From: Myxococcales bacterium
GTDB taxonomy: Bacteria; Myxococcota_A; Polyangia; Polyangiales; Ga0077539
NCBI GenBank assembly: GCA_016793325.1
Contig: JAEUKI010000009.1
Span: forward strand, 124,001-188,000
Direction of reading: 5' to 3'
DNA length: 64,000 bases
Shown piece by piece: positions 18,844 through 27,913 of the stretch; within the stretch, counting starts at the first letter, position 1; every line of letters begins with the position of its first letter. A model generated the notes under the pieces. It saw only the letters and a program-made list of their open reading frames with translations, was not told where the DNA came from and searched no databases. A program made the position numbers and the translations under genes.

Positions 18844-20328
18844 TTGGCTTCGAAGCTCGCGCTCTGTGCATGTTCGCTCGTGTTGGTCGCGTGTCAGAGG
18901 GACGTGACGAGCGAGGTCGTGATCATCGGCCCCAACATGGCGGACCCGTTCTCGGGCGCGATGGGAGCCACGTCGGTGCGCGTCGGCTTCGAGGGCGACC
19001 CTGGGTCGGTTCGCTCGGTGAACACGTCGCCGGGCGCGCGCTTCAACCTCGACGTTCGCCCGACCAATCCACGCTCGGAGGCGCGGCTCCGCGTCGATGT
19101 CCTGCGCGATCGAACGATCATCGCCCAGGGCGCGACGCCCCCTGTCGCGTGGATCAACGTGGGAGCGCAGCGGCTCACGGTGTTCGTTCAACCAGCGGAC
19201 AGCGTGGCGCTCGCGCCGGGCGGCGCGATGCTCGAGCCGCGCGCGGATTTTCAATTGGTGCCCGCGGGGGTGCGCGGCGCGTTCGCGTTTACGATCGCCC
19301 CTGGGCGCGCGGACGCGCGGCCCGATTGGTACTTTCTGCCTGCGCACAAGCAGCAGCCGTACACGTTTTCGATCAGCTCGACGTTCGACGGAGACACCGC
19401 GGTCGTCCCGTTGCCCGAAGGCGGCGGCGTGCTCCTCTTGCGCGGCGACCGCGCGATCGTCACCAACGACACCTCGAACGGAACGCCGCCCGCCAACGGA
19501 ATCCCCGCAGACCGCCGCGCGCTTCGCGGCGCGTCCGCCGTCTCCGAGTCGGACTACGGCTACGTCCTCGGCGGTCGCCCCGAGATGGGCCCCGCGTCTT
19601 CGCGCATCGATCGCGTCGATCGCCTCGGTGAAATCGAAGCGGTCTCGTACGCGCTCGCCACCGGTCGCTATCGCCCAGGGGTCTTGCTGCTCGCGCCGAG
19701 GACCTCGGCGACGCCCTCGAGATACCTCGTGTTCGGTGGACAAGACCCGAGCTGCGCGAGCTGCCCAGCGCTCGAGCGATGGTCCCCAGGGAGCGCGGGC
19801 GTCGCGATCAGCACGACCGTGGCGACGATGGGCGCGAGCGTCGATCGACGCACAGAGTTCGCAGCGGTGTGCGTGCAGCGCGACACGGACCTCAACTGCG
19901 CGAAGGTCTTGATCGTAGGGGGCGTCGACAACGCGACGGGCGCGCTCGCCACGAAGGACATCCTGCTCGACGGGCTGTGCCTGCGCAGCGATTCTCCCGT
20001 GAATTGCACGGGAACCGAGCACGAGCTGCTCAGCGTCCGTCGTCGCGGCGTTCGCGCGGCGATCGGCAGCGACGGCCGGCGCGTCGTGGTCACCGGCGGG
20101 CGCGACGCGATGAACGCAGCGCTCTACAGCGTGGACGTCATCGACGCGAGCGACCTCGCGACGCTGCGTCTGGCTCCAGGCACGCGCGAGATCACCAACG
20201 CAGACCCCGCGGTGCTCGGCATGAACGACGGCAGCGTGATGATCGCCGGAGGCATCGACCGAACCACCATGCAGCCGAGCGGGGCCGTGTGGTTCGTGCG
20301 CGGGAGCATCGCGCCGCTCGCGATGTGA
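18844..20328 (+). CDS. Lipoprotein with kelch-like repeats
   Basis: 494 residues from TTG 18844. The long open frame upstream is antisense to pabB and is not used. The lipoprotein signal has the lipobox LVAC, followed by an Ig-like beta-rich part. From about residue 200 the sequence has kelch-type blocks (GYVLGGRPEMG, VVVTGGRDAMNAALYSV, VMIAGGIDRTTM) that would form a beta-propeller. It is likely a surface-exposed binding protein. No partner is evident. The TTG choice is supported by the signal peptide and by a TATATC box 13 bases earlier. Confidence 0.7.
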   Translation: MASKLALCACSLVLVACQRDVTSEVVIIGPNMADPFSGAMGATSVRVGFEGDPGSVRSVNTSPGARFNLDVRPTNPRSEARLRVDVLRDRTIIAQGATPPVAWINVGAQRLTVFVQPADSVALAPGGAMLEPRADFQLVPAGVRGAFAFTIAPGRADARPDWYFLPAHKQQPYTFSISSTFDGDTAVVPLPEGGGVLLLRGDRAIVTNDTSNGTPPANGIPADRRALRGASAVSESDYGYVLGGRPEMGPASSRIDRVDRLGEIEAVSYALATGRYRPGVLLLAPRTSATPSRYLVFGGQDPSCASCPALERWSPGSAGVAISTTVATMGASVDRRTEFAAVCVQRDTDLNCAKVLIVGGVDNATGALATKDILLDGLCLRSDSPVNCTGTEHELLSVRRRGVRAAIGSDGRRVVVTGGRDAMNAALYSVDVIDASDLATLRLAPGTREITNADPAVLGMNDGSVMIAGGIDRTTMQPSGAVWFVRGSIAPLAM

Positions 20329-20389
20329 GCGACACGATCCCTCTCGGCGTCGCAACGTGGCGCGAGACGAACAGCAACGAACGCACTGA

Positions 20390-21223
20390 ATGACCAACGC
20401 ACTTCTCGACGAGTACGCCCTCGGCGCGTACCGATTTCGATCGGCGACAACGAGCGTCACGTGCGACCGATGCGGCCTCGCCGTCGACGCAGGCGCCGTC
20501 GCGATTCGCGTGTTCGATCCCAACGGCAGCGGGTCCGACCGCTGCGTCTCGTGCGCGCTCGACTGCAACGTGTTCGAGCTTCGCTACGCGCTGCGCGAAG
20601 ACAAGAACGCGTTCGAAGGGCGCGCGGCGATCGAGTCGGCGCTCGAGGCGCGGATCGCGGCGATGATCGCGCGCGCCCGCGGCGCCCCAGTGGAGTGTGT
20701 CCCAGCGCGAGATCACACAGGCAAACCACGGGTCAAAGCGTTGGTTCACGGGCTCGTGATCAACCGAGTCAGCGCGACGGGAAAGGCGTTTTGGACCCAG
20801 CTCCGCGCAGGATGCGCGTTCGCGTCGGCGCGGCGTGAGTACGCGTTCCACATTCCTTCCGGGGACGACGCGATGCGCAGCTCGGACCCCGCGCAGCCGC
20901 TCGTCGCGTACGTGTACGGCCTCAACGCGAGGCCCGCAGACGCGCTCACGCAATCGCGAGACGACCGCGTGCTGCGAGATTGCTTCGAGCGAAAGTTTCC
21001 CGCGCCGTTGCTCTGGCTGCAGGGCGTGACGGAGAAGAGCGCGCGCGACAAGCACATCCCGCGAGCGCGAGAGATCGTCGAGCGCGCGGGCTTCGACGCA
21101 GACCAGTGTCCCGTGCTGTGCGCGAAGACCATGGACCGCGCCGCGCTCGAAGCCCTCGTCGACGCACTGGACGAGCACTTTTCGGGCAACGAGATCGCGC
21201 CCATCGCCGCGAAGAAAGATTGA
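20390..21223 (+). CDS. Unknown protein with modified PARP-type zinc-finger-like N-terminus (family copy 3)
   Basis: 277 residues. The finger is Cys25-x2-Cys28-x23-Cys52-x2-Cys55, so the usual His is replaced by Cys. The core keeps RREYAFH, PAPLLWLQGV and Cys240-Pro-Val-Leu-Cys244, then LDEHFSGNEI, where the protein ends. It therefore lacks the roughly 200-residue helical C-terminus of the copies at 9628 and 11170. It is well diverged from them. The ATG has no clear ribosome site. Function is unknown; retention of the finger and CPVLC in a short form suggests those parts matter most. Confidence 0.7.
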   Translation: MTNALLDEYALGAYRFRSATTSVTCDRCGLAVDAGAVAIRVFDPNGSGSDRCVSCALDCNVFELRYALREDKNAFEGRAAIESALEARIAAMIARARGAPVECVPARDHTGKPRVKALVHGLVINRVSATGKAFWTQLRAGCAFASARREYAFHIPSGDDAMRSSDPAQPLVAYVYGLNARPADALTQSRDDRVLRDCFERKFPAPLLWLQGVTEKSARDKHIPRAREIVERAGFDADQCPVLCAKTMDRAALEALVDALDEHFSGNEIAPIAAKKD

Positions 21224-21388
21224 ACACGAGGGCAAGCGCCGCGCGATCGAACCTGCGCTCCCATCCGCCACGCGCCCACAGGCGCGGCGCTCACGAAGCG
21301 AGCCCGAGCGCGTCCGATCGCTGCTACGCTGAGGGCTCACGCGCTTTTTCACTTCGCTCTCTTTGCTCGAAAGCTCAGGATAGCCCCA

Positions 21389-22525
21389 GTGATTCATCGA
21401 GCTCGGGTTGGCTCCTCGCCCTTCACTCTCGGCCCTGTTCTCGTGCTGCTCGGCCTCGCGGGCTGTGCTCTGCCGCACGCGCCGCTCCGCGACGCGCGTT
21501 CGGACCAACAGGACAGCGCAGACGCGACCGACGCGCCAAACGATTCGCCGGACGACGTGAGCGACGTCGCGGACGTGACGGACGTCACAGACGTGCAGGA
21601 CGTCGCGGACGTTGTGGACGCAGCAGACGTCCCCGATGCGGTCGACGCGACGGACGCCGCGGATGTCCCCGACGTGATCGATGACACGGGCATCGACGTG
21701 GCAGACGCGAGCGACGCGGGCATCGACGCGCCCGACCCCGCGGACGCCGCGGACGTCGCAGACGCGAACGACACCGGAATCGACGCGACGGACGCCGCGG
21801 ATGTCCCCGACGCGACCGACGCAGCCGACGCGCCCGACGCTGCGGATACCGTCGATGTCGCGGACGTTCCTGATGTGCCCGACACGTTCGACCCGTGCAG
21901 TGGCGTACGTTGCGACGATCCACCCTTGCCGACGTGCACGGCGGGTGGTTCTCGCGTCACGTTCGGTCCCGGCGTGTGCCGCGCAGGGATGTGCGAGTAC
22001 CCGCCGATCACGACGATGTGCAATACGCCTCCCGCGCCGATGTGCTCGGGCGCGACGCTCACGACCTTTCGTCCGACGGGGACGTGCATGGCCGGGGCGT
22101 GCCAGTACGCGACCGACAGCGTCACGACGTGCGCCAACGGGTGCTCGATGGGCGCGTGCTTGCCGTGCAACGCCACGACGTGCGCGAGCGGCTGCTGCTC
22201 GAGCGGGACGTGCGTCACCAACGACTTCACCCGCTGCGGAACCAGCGGCGGAATGTGCTCGGCCTGCGACGCGCGCACCGCGAATCAGTGCGCGTCCGGC
22301 GGGTGCCGCTGCGGCGCTTCTCCGGCGTGCAGCGGAGCCACGCCCGTCTGCGACACGGCGGGAGGCACGCCCGCGTGCGTCGAGTGCACGGGCAACACGG
22401 ATTGCGTCGCGCCGCTGCGTCCCATCTGCGGACCGCGTCGCGCGTGCGTCGAGTGCACGAGCAACGCGCACTGCTCGGGCGCGACGCCGACCTGCGACGT
22501 GACGTCGTTTACGTGCGTTCCGTGA
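21389..22525 (+). CDS. Lipoprotein with Asp-rich stalk and Cys-rich domain
   Basis: 378 residues. The GTG at 21389 follows TCAGGA (21375-21380). The lipoprotein signal (LLGLAGC) is followed by about 125 residues of low-complexity Asp/Ala/Val repeats (variants of DAADVPD and DVADVTD) encoded by imperfect DNA repeats. The last 200 residues are Cys-rich, with CVECTGNTDC and CVECTSNAHC repeats. The stalk probably extends the Cys-rich head from the membrane; it could also bind calcium. Similar layouts are common in myxobacterial lipoproteins. Confidence 0.75.
   Translation: MIHRARVGSSPFTLGPVLVLLGLAGCALPHAPLRDARSDQQDSADATDAPNDSPDDVSDVADVTDVTDVQDVADVVDAADVPDAVDATDAADVPDVIDDTGIDVADASDAGIDAPDPADAADVADANDTGIDATDAADVPDATDAADAPDAADTVDVADVPDVPDTFDPCSGVRCDDPPLPTCTAGGSRVTFGPGVCRAGMCEYPPITTMCNTPPAPMCSGATLTTFRPTGTCMAGACQYATDSVTTCANGCSMGACLPCNATTCASGCCSSGTCVTNDFTRCGTSGGMCSACDARTANQCASGGCRCGASPACSGATPVCDTAGGTPACVECTGNTDCVAPLRPICGPRRACVECTSNAHCSGATPTCDVTSFTCVP
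21510..21890 (+). repeat. Imperfect tandem repeats coding the Asp-rich stalk
   Basis: Short units built from GCGGACGTC-type and GACGCGxCGGACG-type words recur through this stretch and encode Asp-Ala-Ala-Asp-Val-Pro-Asp variants. Such DNA can change length by slippage. Confidence 0.6.
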
Positions 22526-22558
22526 GCGCGGGTCACGTCGACACGGCAACGCGTCCGC

Positions 22559-23980
22559 TCACCCGCGTCGGTCGTTGAGCATCGGAACCATCTCGTCGAC
22601 CACCACCCCGGTCGGCGACCCGATGTACCGAAGCCGCTGCGCACACGCGCGAACCCACTCGTTTTCGACGCCCGCGCGCTGCGCTTCGCTCACGCAACGC
22701 TCGAACACCCCGCGCGCTTGCGCGACGTGCGCTTCGTCCGCGGGCGAGACGTACCCTCGGAGCACGTCGGGCATGTCGCTCGCTTCGATCAACGTGTCTT
22801 GGACCGCGCGGCTCCGCTCACCCAAGTCCATGTACAGCTCTCCGACGCGCAGCGCGGCGGCGAAGCGAGCGCTGGTCGCGTCGGCGTTCCACAAGGCGGT
22901 GTAGCGAGAGAGGAGCGCAGCGGCGCTCGTGTCCGCGAGCAACGCGCGGTGTCGATCGAGTACCGGCGCGGCCTGCGTCGTGAACCATCGCTCGCGGCGC
23001 AGCTCGCCAGCGCCCCGCGAGAGCGGCTCGATCCTCGCGCTCGTCACGGTCCTTCGATCGCGTTCGATCGCGACCCACACGAGCCCCACCACCGCGCTCC
23101 ACGTGCGATCGACGAGCGAGTCGCCAACGGCGAGCCGAAGCACGCGCTCGCGCTCGCTCGGGCCCGCCGCGCGCCCCGCGAGCACAGGGGCAGGGCGCAC
23201 CACAATTCGAGTCGCCCGTGCATTTGCAGCGCTCGCGCCGGACAGCGCGCCCACGAGCGCCGGCGCGTCGACGAGCGCCGCCCACTGCGTCGCCGCCACC
23301 GTGGCCATCGAGAGCGCCGCGGACTCGTCGCCGAGCAACCCGAGCGCGCGGCCCGACAACGCTCTCGCGTACACGGGCTCGACCACGGTGCGCAGCGACG
23401 CGGCGTCGGACTCGAGCCGGGCGAGGCGCTCGCACACAGCGCGCGAAGCGCGTTCGATCGCGTAGAGATCCGGCCCCGCGGGCCCCGAGACGCGCCGTCG
23501 CTCGGCGAGCGTCGAGAGCTCCTGCTCTGTGCAACGAAGCCGCGTCGCGAGCGCCACGCGCGCCCAGACCGCGCTCGACTGCGCCGCGCCCGCGGCGGAG
23601 GGGACGGCTACACGCTCGATTCGCTGGGCGATTCGCTCGCAAATCGCCCACCCCTCCGCGTCCGACCGCGCCGCGCGAACGAGCGTCACGATGTGCTCCG
23701 CGCGGCTCGACAGCGCGCTCGCGTCCACCGCAGCGCTCGACGCGAGGACCGCGCCGTACATCGCCGCGGCTCCTTCGTGGTCGCCCTGCCGTTCGAGCGC
23801 TTCGGCGCGCGCCAACGTCGGCTCGCTCGTCACGCTCGCCCGCGGTTGCGCGGGCTGCGATCGTTGCCGAGCAGCGCCCGGACGCTCTGCCGCGGCGTCG
23901 AGCGACGCCAGCCCCACGACGCTCGCCGTCAACACCCCGAACCGAGCGAGGCGACTCTTTGCGGTGAACCTTCGAAGCAC
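22559..23980 (-). CDS. Secreted TPR-like protein
   Basis: 473 residues from GTG 23980; GAGGAG lies 6 bases before it, while the GTG at 23986 abuts the ribosome site. A signal peptide (about residues 10-32) is followed by Ala/Arg-rich helical segments with TPR texture (LARAEALERQGDHEGAAAMYGAVL) and a second helical block near the C-terminus. No catalytic motif is seen. It is divergent from the kinase gene at 24140 and may share its control region; a functional link is only a guess. Confidence 0.7.
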   Translation of the reverse strand: MLRRFTAKSRLARFGVLTASVVGLASLDAAAERPGAARQRSQPAQPRASVTSEPTLARAEALERQGDHEGAAAMYGAVLASSAAVDASALSSRAEHIVTLVRAARSDAEGWAICERIAQRIERVAVPSAAGAAQSSAVWARVALATRLRCTEQELSTLAERRRVSGPAGPDLYAIERASRAVCERLARLESDAASLRTVVEPVYARALSGRALGLLGDESAALSMATVAATQWAALVDAPALVGALSGASAANARATRIVVRPAPVLAGRAAGPSERERVLRLAVGDSLVDRTWSAVVGLVWVAIERDRRTVTSARIEPLSRGAGELRRERWFTTQAAPVLDRHRALLADTSAAALLSRYTALWNADATSARFAAALRVGELYMDLGERSRAVQDTLIEASDMPDVLRGYVSPADEAHVAQARGVFERCVSEAQRAGVENEWVRACAQRLRYIGSPTGVVVDEMVPMLNDRRG

Positions 23981-24099
23981 GAGCACCTCCTCGGACGATT
24001 GCCCCCCTCGCTTCGAGCTACCCGCGAGAGGCCACGATCGAGTCGTTCACTGACAGGGGATAGTTGTACCGAAAGTGTTATTTTCGCGCGAGGGGGAGG

Positions 24100-24127
24100 T
24101 TGTCGCGAAGGCGCTGCAGGGTACACT
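24100..24127 (+). promoter_or_regulatory. Promoter-like TTGTCG/TACACT, 12 nt before a TTG start
   Basis: TTGTCG (24100-24105) and TACACT (24122-24127) are 16 bases apart. The kinase TTG start follows after 12 bases. The GTACACTCCCGCG context recurs at 42577. Confidence 0.45.
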
Positions 24128-24139
24128 CCCGCGGTAACA

Positions 24140-26113
24140 TTGCTGTCTGCTGCTGCCGAAGATCAGGTGCGATCGATCGGCCGCTACGAGGTGCTCGGGG
24201 AGCTCGGGCACGGCGGCATGGCGGTCGTGTATCGAGCGCGCGACCCCCAGCTCTTGCGCGAAGTGGCGGTGAAGGTGCTCCACCCGCACCTGTCGTCCGA
24301 CGTCGAGAGCCGAAAGCGGTTTCTGCGCGAGGCGCAAGCCGCGGCGCGCTTGAGGCACCCGAACATCGTCGAGGTCTTCGACTTCAGCGTCGAAGCCGAC
24401 CGCGAGTCGTTCATGGTGACCGAGCTGCTCGAAGGCCCGACGCTTCGACGCTTCGCCGAAGGCCGCATGCCGCTGCCGTCCGAAGTCGTCGCGGCGATCG
24501 GCGCGGTCATGTGCGACGCCCTCACCTGCGCGCACGCGCTCGGGATCGTTCACCGCGACGTCAAGCCGGACAACATCCTGCTGCACCGCGGCGGCGTCCT
24601 CAAGCTGACCGACTTCGGGATCGCCCACATCGCAGACGGCAACGGAATGACCGTCACGGGCCAGATCCTCGGCTCGCCTGCGCACATGGCGCCCGAGCAG
24701 ATCGACGCGGGCCCGGTCGACGCGCGCACCGACCTCTTCTCGCTCGGGACCGTCCTCTACGTGCTCGCGGTCGGTCGGCTGCCCTTCGAAGCGCCGGTCG
24801 CGCACGCCCTGTTGCGCAAGATCCTCGAGGCCGACTACGTCGACGCGGTCCGCGCCGAACCCAAGGTCGGCGAGCGGTTCGCCGCGATCATCCGGCGCTG
24901 CATGGCGAGGCGCATCGACGATCGCTACCCGGACGCCGCGGCGCTCAAGGCCGCGCTCTGCGAGTACTGCGCGGAGTGTGGGTGGGACGATCCCGCGAAG
25001 AAGCTCAGCGATTTCTTCGCGGCGCCCGAGGCCTTCGTCGAGGAGCACAACCGAGCGCTGCTCGAAATGTTGCCCGAGCGCGGACGCAAAGCGCGCGACG
25101 CCGGGCGCATCCCCGACGCCATGGCGTGCTTCAACCGCGCGCTCGCGATCGACCCCACCAACGCGAAGGTCATCGAGCTCGTCCGCTCGGTGGCGAAGCG
25201 CCGACAACGCCAGCGCCTCCTGCGCGCAGCGGCGCTCGTGGGCGCGACGGCCGCGGTCAGCGCGGCGGCTGCGGTCGGCGTGCTCGCGGTCGTGAAGCGC
25301 AACGACACGAGGCGGACAGCGCAACAGCACACACAATCAACGCGCGCGCTGCGGGCCATCATGGGCGCGAGCGGAGCCGCCGCAGAAGCGGGAGCGAGCC
25401 GCGCCGCAAACGACCTCGCGGTCGACGCGTCCGCGCAGTCCAACGCTGGCTCGACGACCGTCGCGAGCGCGTCGGGGGTCTCCGACGCGGGCGCCGTGCG
25501 AGCGGGCGCTCGCGCCGACGAGTATCGCGTTCGGCTTGTGTTGAGCGGGCCGAACGGGCGCGTGGCGATCGATGGCCGGCCGCCGGAGCTCCACACGCGC
25601 GCGAGCGAGTATCGACTGCGGGCGGGCGTGCACGAGGTGCAGGTCGTCCCCGATGATCCGAGCTGCGATCGGCCGCAAATGTGGCGCTTCAACGTGGTGG
25701 CCCAGAGCGGCGACGCGGTGCAAGCGCTCACGAGCCCGGTGTACGTCTGTCGAAACAGCACCTCGCAGCCGTCGGGCCCGCGAGGCAACCCCTCGGCCAA
25801 CGCGCGCGTCGTGACGACCGGGGTCGCGACGGTGGCGACGACGCAAGTGATCCCCGTGAAGCTCATCATTCGCGGGATCAACGGGCTGATCTCGATCGAC
25901 AACCGCGCTCCGCAAGAGCACGACAACGGCAACGAGTACCCGCTCACGGTGGGGACGCACTCGGTGCAGATCCTCCCGTCGGACACCAACTGCGCGCGCC
26001 CTCGCCCGTTCGTGATCAACGTGCAGCCCACCGCGGACGGGACGCCGTTTTTGTTTCGAAGCCCGATGTACGCGTGTATTCCTCGCACGACGGAGAACGC
26101 GCCCGCACCGTGA
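24140..26113 (+). CDS. Membrane Ser/Thr protein kinase with two external PEGA-like repeats
   Basis: 657 residues from TTG 24140; GTG 24167 is an alternative. The kinase domain (about residues 15-285) has GHGGMAVVY, VAVK45, HRDVKPDN with catalytic Asp140, DFG158-160 and MAPEQ. A short TPR-like segment (315-345) and one membrane helix (361-385) follow. Outside the membrane two copies of a roughly 75-residue beta-rich domain are seen (RVRLVLSGPNGRVAIDGR and KLIIRGINGLISIDNR), each with a late Cys pair, PEGA-like in texture. The kinase probably senses an envelope signal. Its stop overlaps the start of the next gene. Confidence 0.9.
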   Translation: MLSAAAEDQVRSIGRYEVLGELGHGGMAVVYRARDPQLLREVAVKVLHPHLSSDVESRKRFLREAQAAARLRHPNIVEVFDFSVEADRESFMVTELLEGPTLRRFAEGRMPLPSEVVAAIGAVMCDALTCAHALGIVHRDVKPDNILLHRGGVLKLTDFGIAHIADGNGMTVTGQILGSPAHMAPEQIDAGPVDARTDLFSLGTVLYVLAVGRLPFEAPVAHALLRKILEADYVDAVRAEPKVGERFAAIIRRCMARRIDDRYPDAAALKAALCEYCAECGWDDPAKKLSDFFAAPEAFVEEHNRALLEMLPERGRKARDAGRIPDAMACFNRALAIDPTNAKVIELVRSVAKRRQRQRLLRAAALVGATAAVSAAAAVGVLAVVKRNDTRRTAQQHTQSTRALRAIMGASGAAAEAGASRAANDLAVDASAQSNAGSTTVASASGVSDAGAVRAGARADEYRVRLVLSGPNGRVAIDGRPPELHTRASEYRLRAGVHEVQVVPDDPSCDRPQMWRFNVVAQSGDAVQALTSPVYVCRNSTSQPSGPRGNPSANARVVTTGVATVATTQVIPVKLIIRGINGLISIDNRAPQEHDNGNEYPLTVGTHSVQILPSDTNCARPRPFVINVQPTADGTPFLFRSPMYACIPRTTENAPAP

Positions 26114-27090
26114 GCTCGCAGCGGACCTCGGGGTACATCGCAGATCGCGCTCGTCGAGGCTCGAGTCAGCGGACGTTGATTTCGTGGGTCGTGGGCGCGT
26201 CGATGGCCCTCGCGTCGAGCGTCGCGCGGGCGGACGACGTCGACGATTTCTTGTTGGCCCGAGACAACTTCGCCGCGGGTGAGTTTGCGCAGGCCGCCGT
26301 ACAGCTTCGTCGGCTCGTCGGGGTCGAGCCTGTCGCTGTGCGCGCCGAGCTCGTCGAACCCGCCCGCAAGTACTACGCCGCCGCGCTCTTCTCGATGGGT
26401 CAGCGCGCGCAGACCGAGCAGGTGATCGAGGCGATCCTGCGGGACAACCCCGACGCGCTCTTGAGCCCAGCGCTGTTTTCGCCGCCCCTGCAGTCGCTCT
26501 TCTACGATGTTCGGCAGCGGATGTTGCCTGTCCTCAACGCGATCCGCGACCAACGACGAGAAGCCCAACAACAAGCGGCGGCGCGACGAATCGCACAACA
26601 AGCGCTGCTCCGAGAGCTCGCAACGCGCGAGGTCGTCGCGCTCACGTACTCGCCGGCGACGGTCGTCTTGCCCTTCGGCGGTGCGCAGTTCGTGCAAGGA
26701 AACATCGGCGCTGGCGCGGGATTTCTCAGCGCCGAGCTCGTCTTCGGAGGCATCGCGATCGGGTCGTACTTCGCGTGCGGCGCGCTGGTGCGGGACATCA
26801 CGATGCGCGAGCCCGCGCTGATCGGGAAAACGTGCATCGACGGCGTAAGGCGGACGGACGGAACCGCCCCCGAGACCCCCGTGTTGTTCGCATTGCAAGT
26901 GATCAACGTCACGTCGTGGTCGCTGTTCGGAGCCACGATGATCGGCGCGCTCGCGCACGGGATCGTGACGTTTCGACCCGAGCGGCGGGAGGTTCGAACG
27001 CGGACGCCGCCGCGGGGCTTCGAGCAGATTCAGATCGCGTTCGCGCCGAACCCGAGCCAGCCCGGGCTCACCCTGCTCGGTCGTTTTTGA
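26110..27090 (+). CDS. Secreted TPR-like protein with hydrophobic C-terminal half
   Basis: 326 residues from GTG 26110, which overlaps the kinase stop (GTGA). An N-terminal signal (WVVGASMALASSVARADD) is followed by helical repeats (DFLLARDNFAAGEFAQAAVQ) of TPR type, a basic Gln/Arg helix, and two hydrophobic segments in the second half (about residues 190-230 and 260-285). The overlap implies a fixed ratio with the kinase, so it may be its envelope partner or substrate. No known family is recognised. Confidence 0.7.
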   Translation: MSSQRTSGYIADRARRGSSQRTLISWVVGASMALASSVARADDVDDFLLARDNFAAGEFAQAAVQLRRLVGVEPVAVRAELVEPARKYYAAALFSMGQRAQTEQVIEAILRDNPDALLSPALFSPPLQSLFYDVRQRMLPVLNAIRDQRREAQQQAAARRIAQQALLRELATREVVALTYSPATVVLPFGGAQFVQGNIGAGAGFLSAELVFGGIAIGSYFACGALVRDITMREPALIGKTCIDGVRRTDGTAPETPVLFALQVINVTSWSLFGATMIGALAHGIVTFRPERREVRTRTPPRGFEQIQIAFAPNPSQPGLTLLGRF

Positions 27091-27141
27091 GCCCGCAGGG
27101 CGCCTGACGAAGCGTGCGTCGCGGGTGGGACTGCGAGGGGA

Positions 27142-27324
27142 CTACGGGCCAGCGTCGGGGTCGGAGGCCCCCGTGGACGGCTCGCTGCCGCTCGAGGCTT
27201 GGGTCGTGGTGGTTCCGCTCGAATCCGAGGGGAGCGCGCCCTGCTGGCAGGCTGCGAAGGCCGCGAGGACGAAGAGCACGAGCGCGACGGCGCGGGCAAT
27301 GGGGGGCGATGCGTGAGCGTTCAT
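27142..27324 (-). CDS. Small lipoprotein
   Basis: 60 residues. The N-terminus is a lipoprotein signal (LAAFAAC), and the mature part is a short Ser/Thr/Gly tail. The ATG at 27324 follows TACCGT after 12 bases and has no ribosome site; TTGTCG lies further upstream. Codon use and the signal make it likely to be real. The mature part is too short to suggest a role. Confidence 0.5.
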   Translation of the reverse strand: MNAHASPPIARAVALVLFVLAAFAACQQGALPSDSSGTTTTQASSGSEPSTGASDPDAGP

Positions 27325-27366
27325 GGTGCCGGTCGAACGGTACACTCGAACGGCGGAGAAACGACA

Positions 27367-27402
27367 AAGGGCGCACCTCCCGCGAGGGAGATACGCCCTT
27401 GA
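27367..27402 (-). terminator. Hairpin with T-rich tail, probable terminator
   Basis: A 7-base outer stem (AAGGGCG/CGCCCTT) encloses a CTCCC/GGGAG stem. On the minus strand it is followed by CTTTGTCGTTTCT. A second hairpin with an 8-base stem (CGCCGCGC/GCGCGGCG) lies at 27414-27437. Both follow the end of the lipoprotein gene at 27443. Confidence 0.5.
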
Positions 27403-27442
27403 TCGAGTTCACTTCGCCGCGCGGTGAAGCGCGGCGGGTGAA

Positions 27443-27673
27443 TCACATCGCGCCGCCCGACGAAGCAGGAGCGCCCGCGTCGGCGTCCGTGGCCGCGCCG
27501 CCACCAGCGCCAGCGCCGCCCGACGTGTCCGTCGTGCCCGTGCCGCCCGACGACGTGCCGCCGCCGGCCGATGCGCCGCCGCCGCCAGAGTTGTCGGCCG
27601 AACCACCACCACACGCCATGGCGAGGGCACCAACGAGGGCAGTAACAGAGAGAAGAACCAGAACCCGCTTCAT
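27443..27673 (-). CDS. Small Gly/Ser-rich lipoprotein
   Basis: 76 residues. MKRVLVLLSVTALVGALAMAC is a textbook lipoprotein signal. The mature part is almost entirely Gly, Ser, Ala and Thr with a few Asp. GGAGG lies 9-10 bases before the ATG. A TTGACA/TACCAA promoter upstream and a hairpin terminator downstream mark it as a free-standing transcription unit. It is probably an abundant envelope lipoprotein of unknown role. Confidence 0.7.
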   Translation of the reverse strand: MKRVLVLLSVTALVGALAMACGGGSADNSGGGGASAGGGTSSGGTGTTDTSGGAGAGGGAATDADAGAPASSGGAM

Positions 27674-27743
27674 TGCTTCGTCCTCCAGTAGGGTGCGACT
27701 GCCTGCCTCGGCAAAACGCGGGCGAAACGCCGCACGGGCGAGG

Positions 27744-27773
27744 TTGGTACCGTGACGTGATTCAATGTGTCAA
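27744..27773 (-). promoter_or_regulatory. TTGACA-N18-TACCAA promoter
   Basis: On the minus strand TTGACA (27773-27768) and TACCAA (27749-27744) are 18 bases apart. They lie about 70 bases upstream of the small lipoprotein start at 27673. Confidence 0.6.
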
Positions 27774-27913
27774 GCATCGAAATCATCGCGTCGCTCGGAC
27801 CGTGTGCTGATTTCATCCAGCGCTGTCGTAAACGAGAGTCGCGTGGGGGAACCTTGCTATGCTCGCGAACCCTCATTCCGCGGCCTCTTCGCGGGCTGTG
27901 CGGGAGTCAATCG

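Noticed and set aside
20192..22549. Long minus-strand frame opposite the zinc-finger-like and stalk genes
   Set aside because: It is a repetitive Val/Asp/Arg reading of the stalk DNA. No signal or domain is present.
22525..22559. Possible terminator in the gap between convergent genes
   Set aside because: No clear hairpin with T-rich tail is present.
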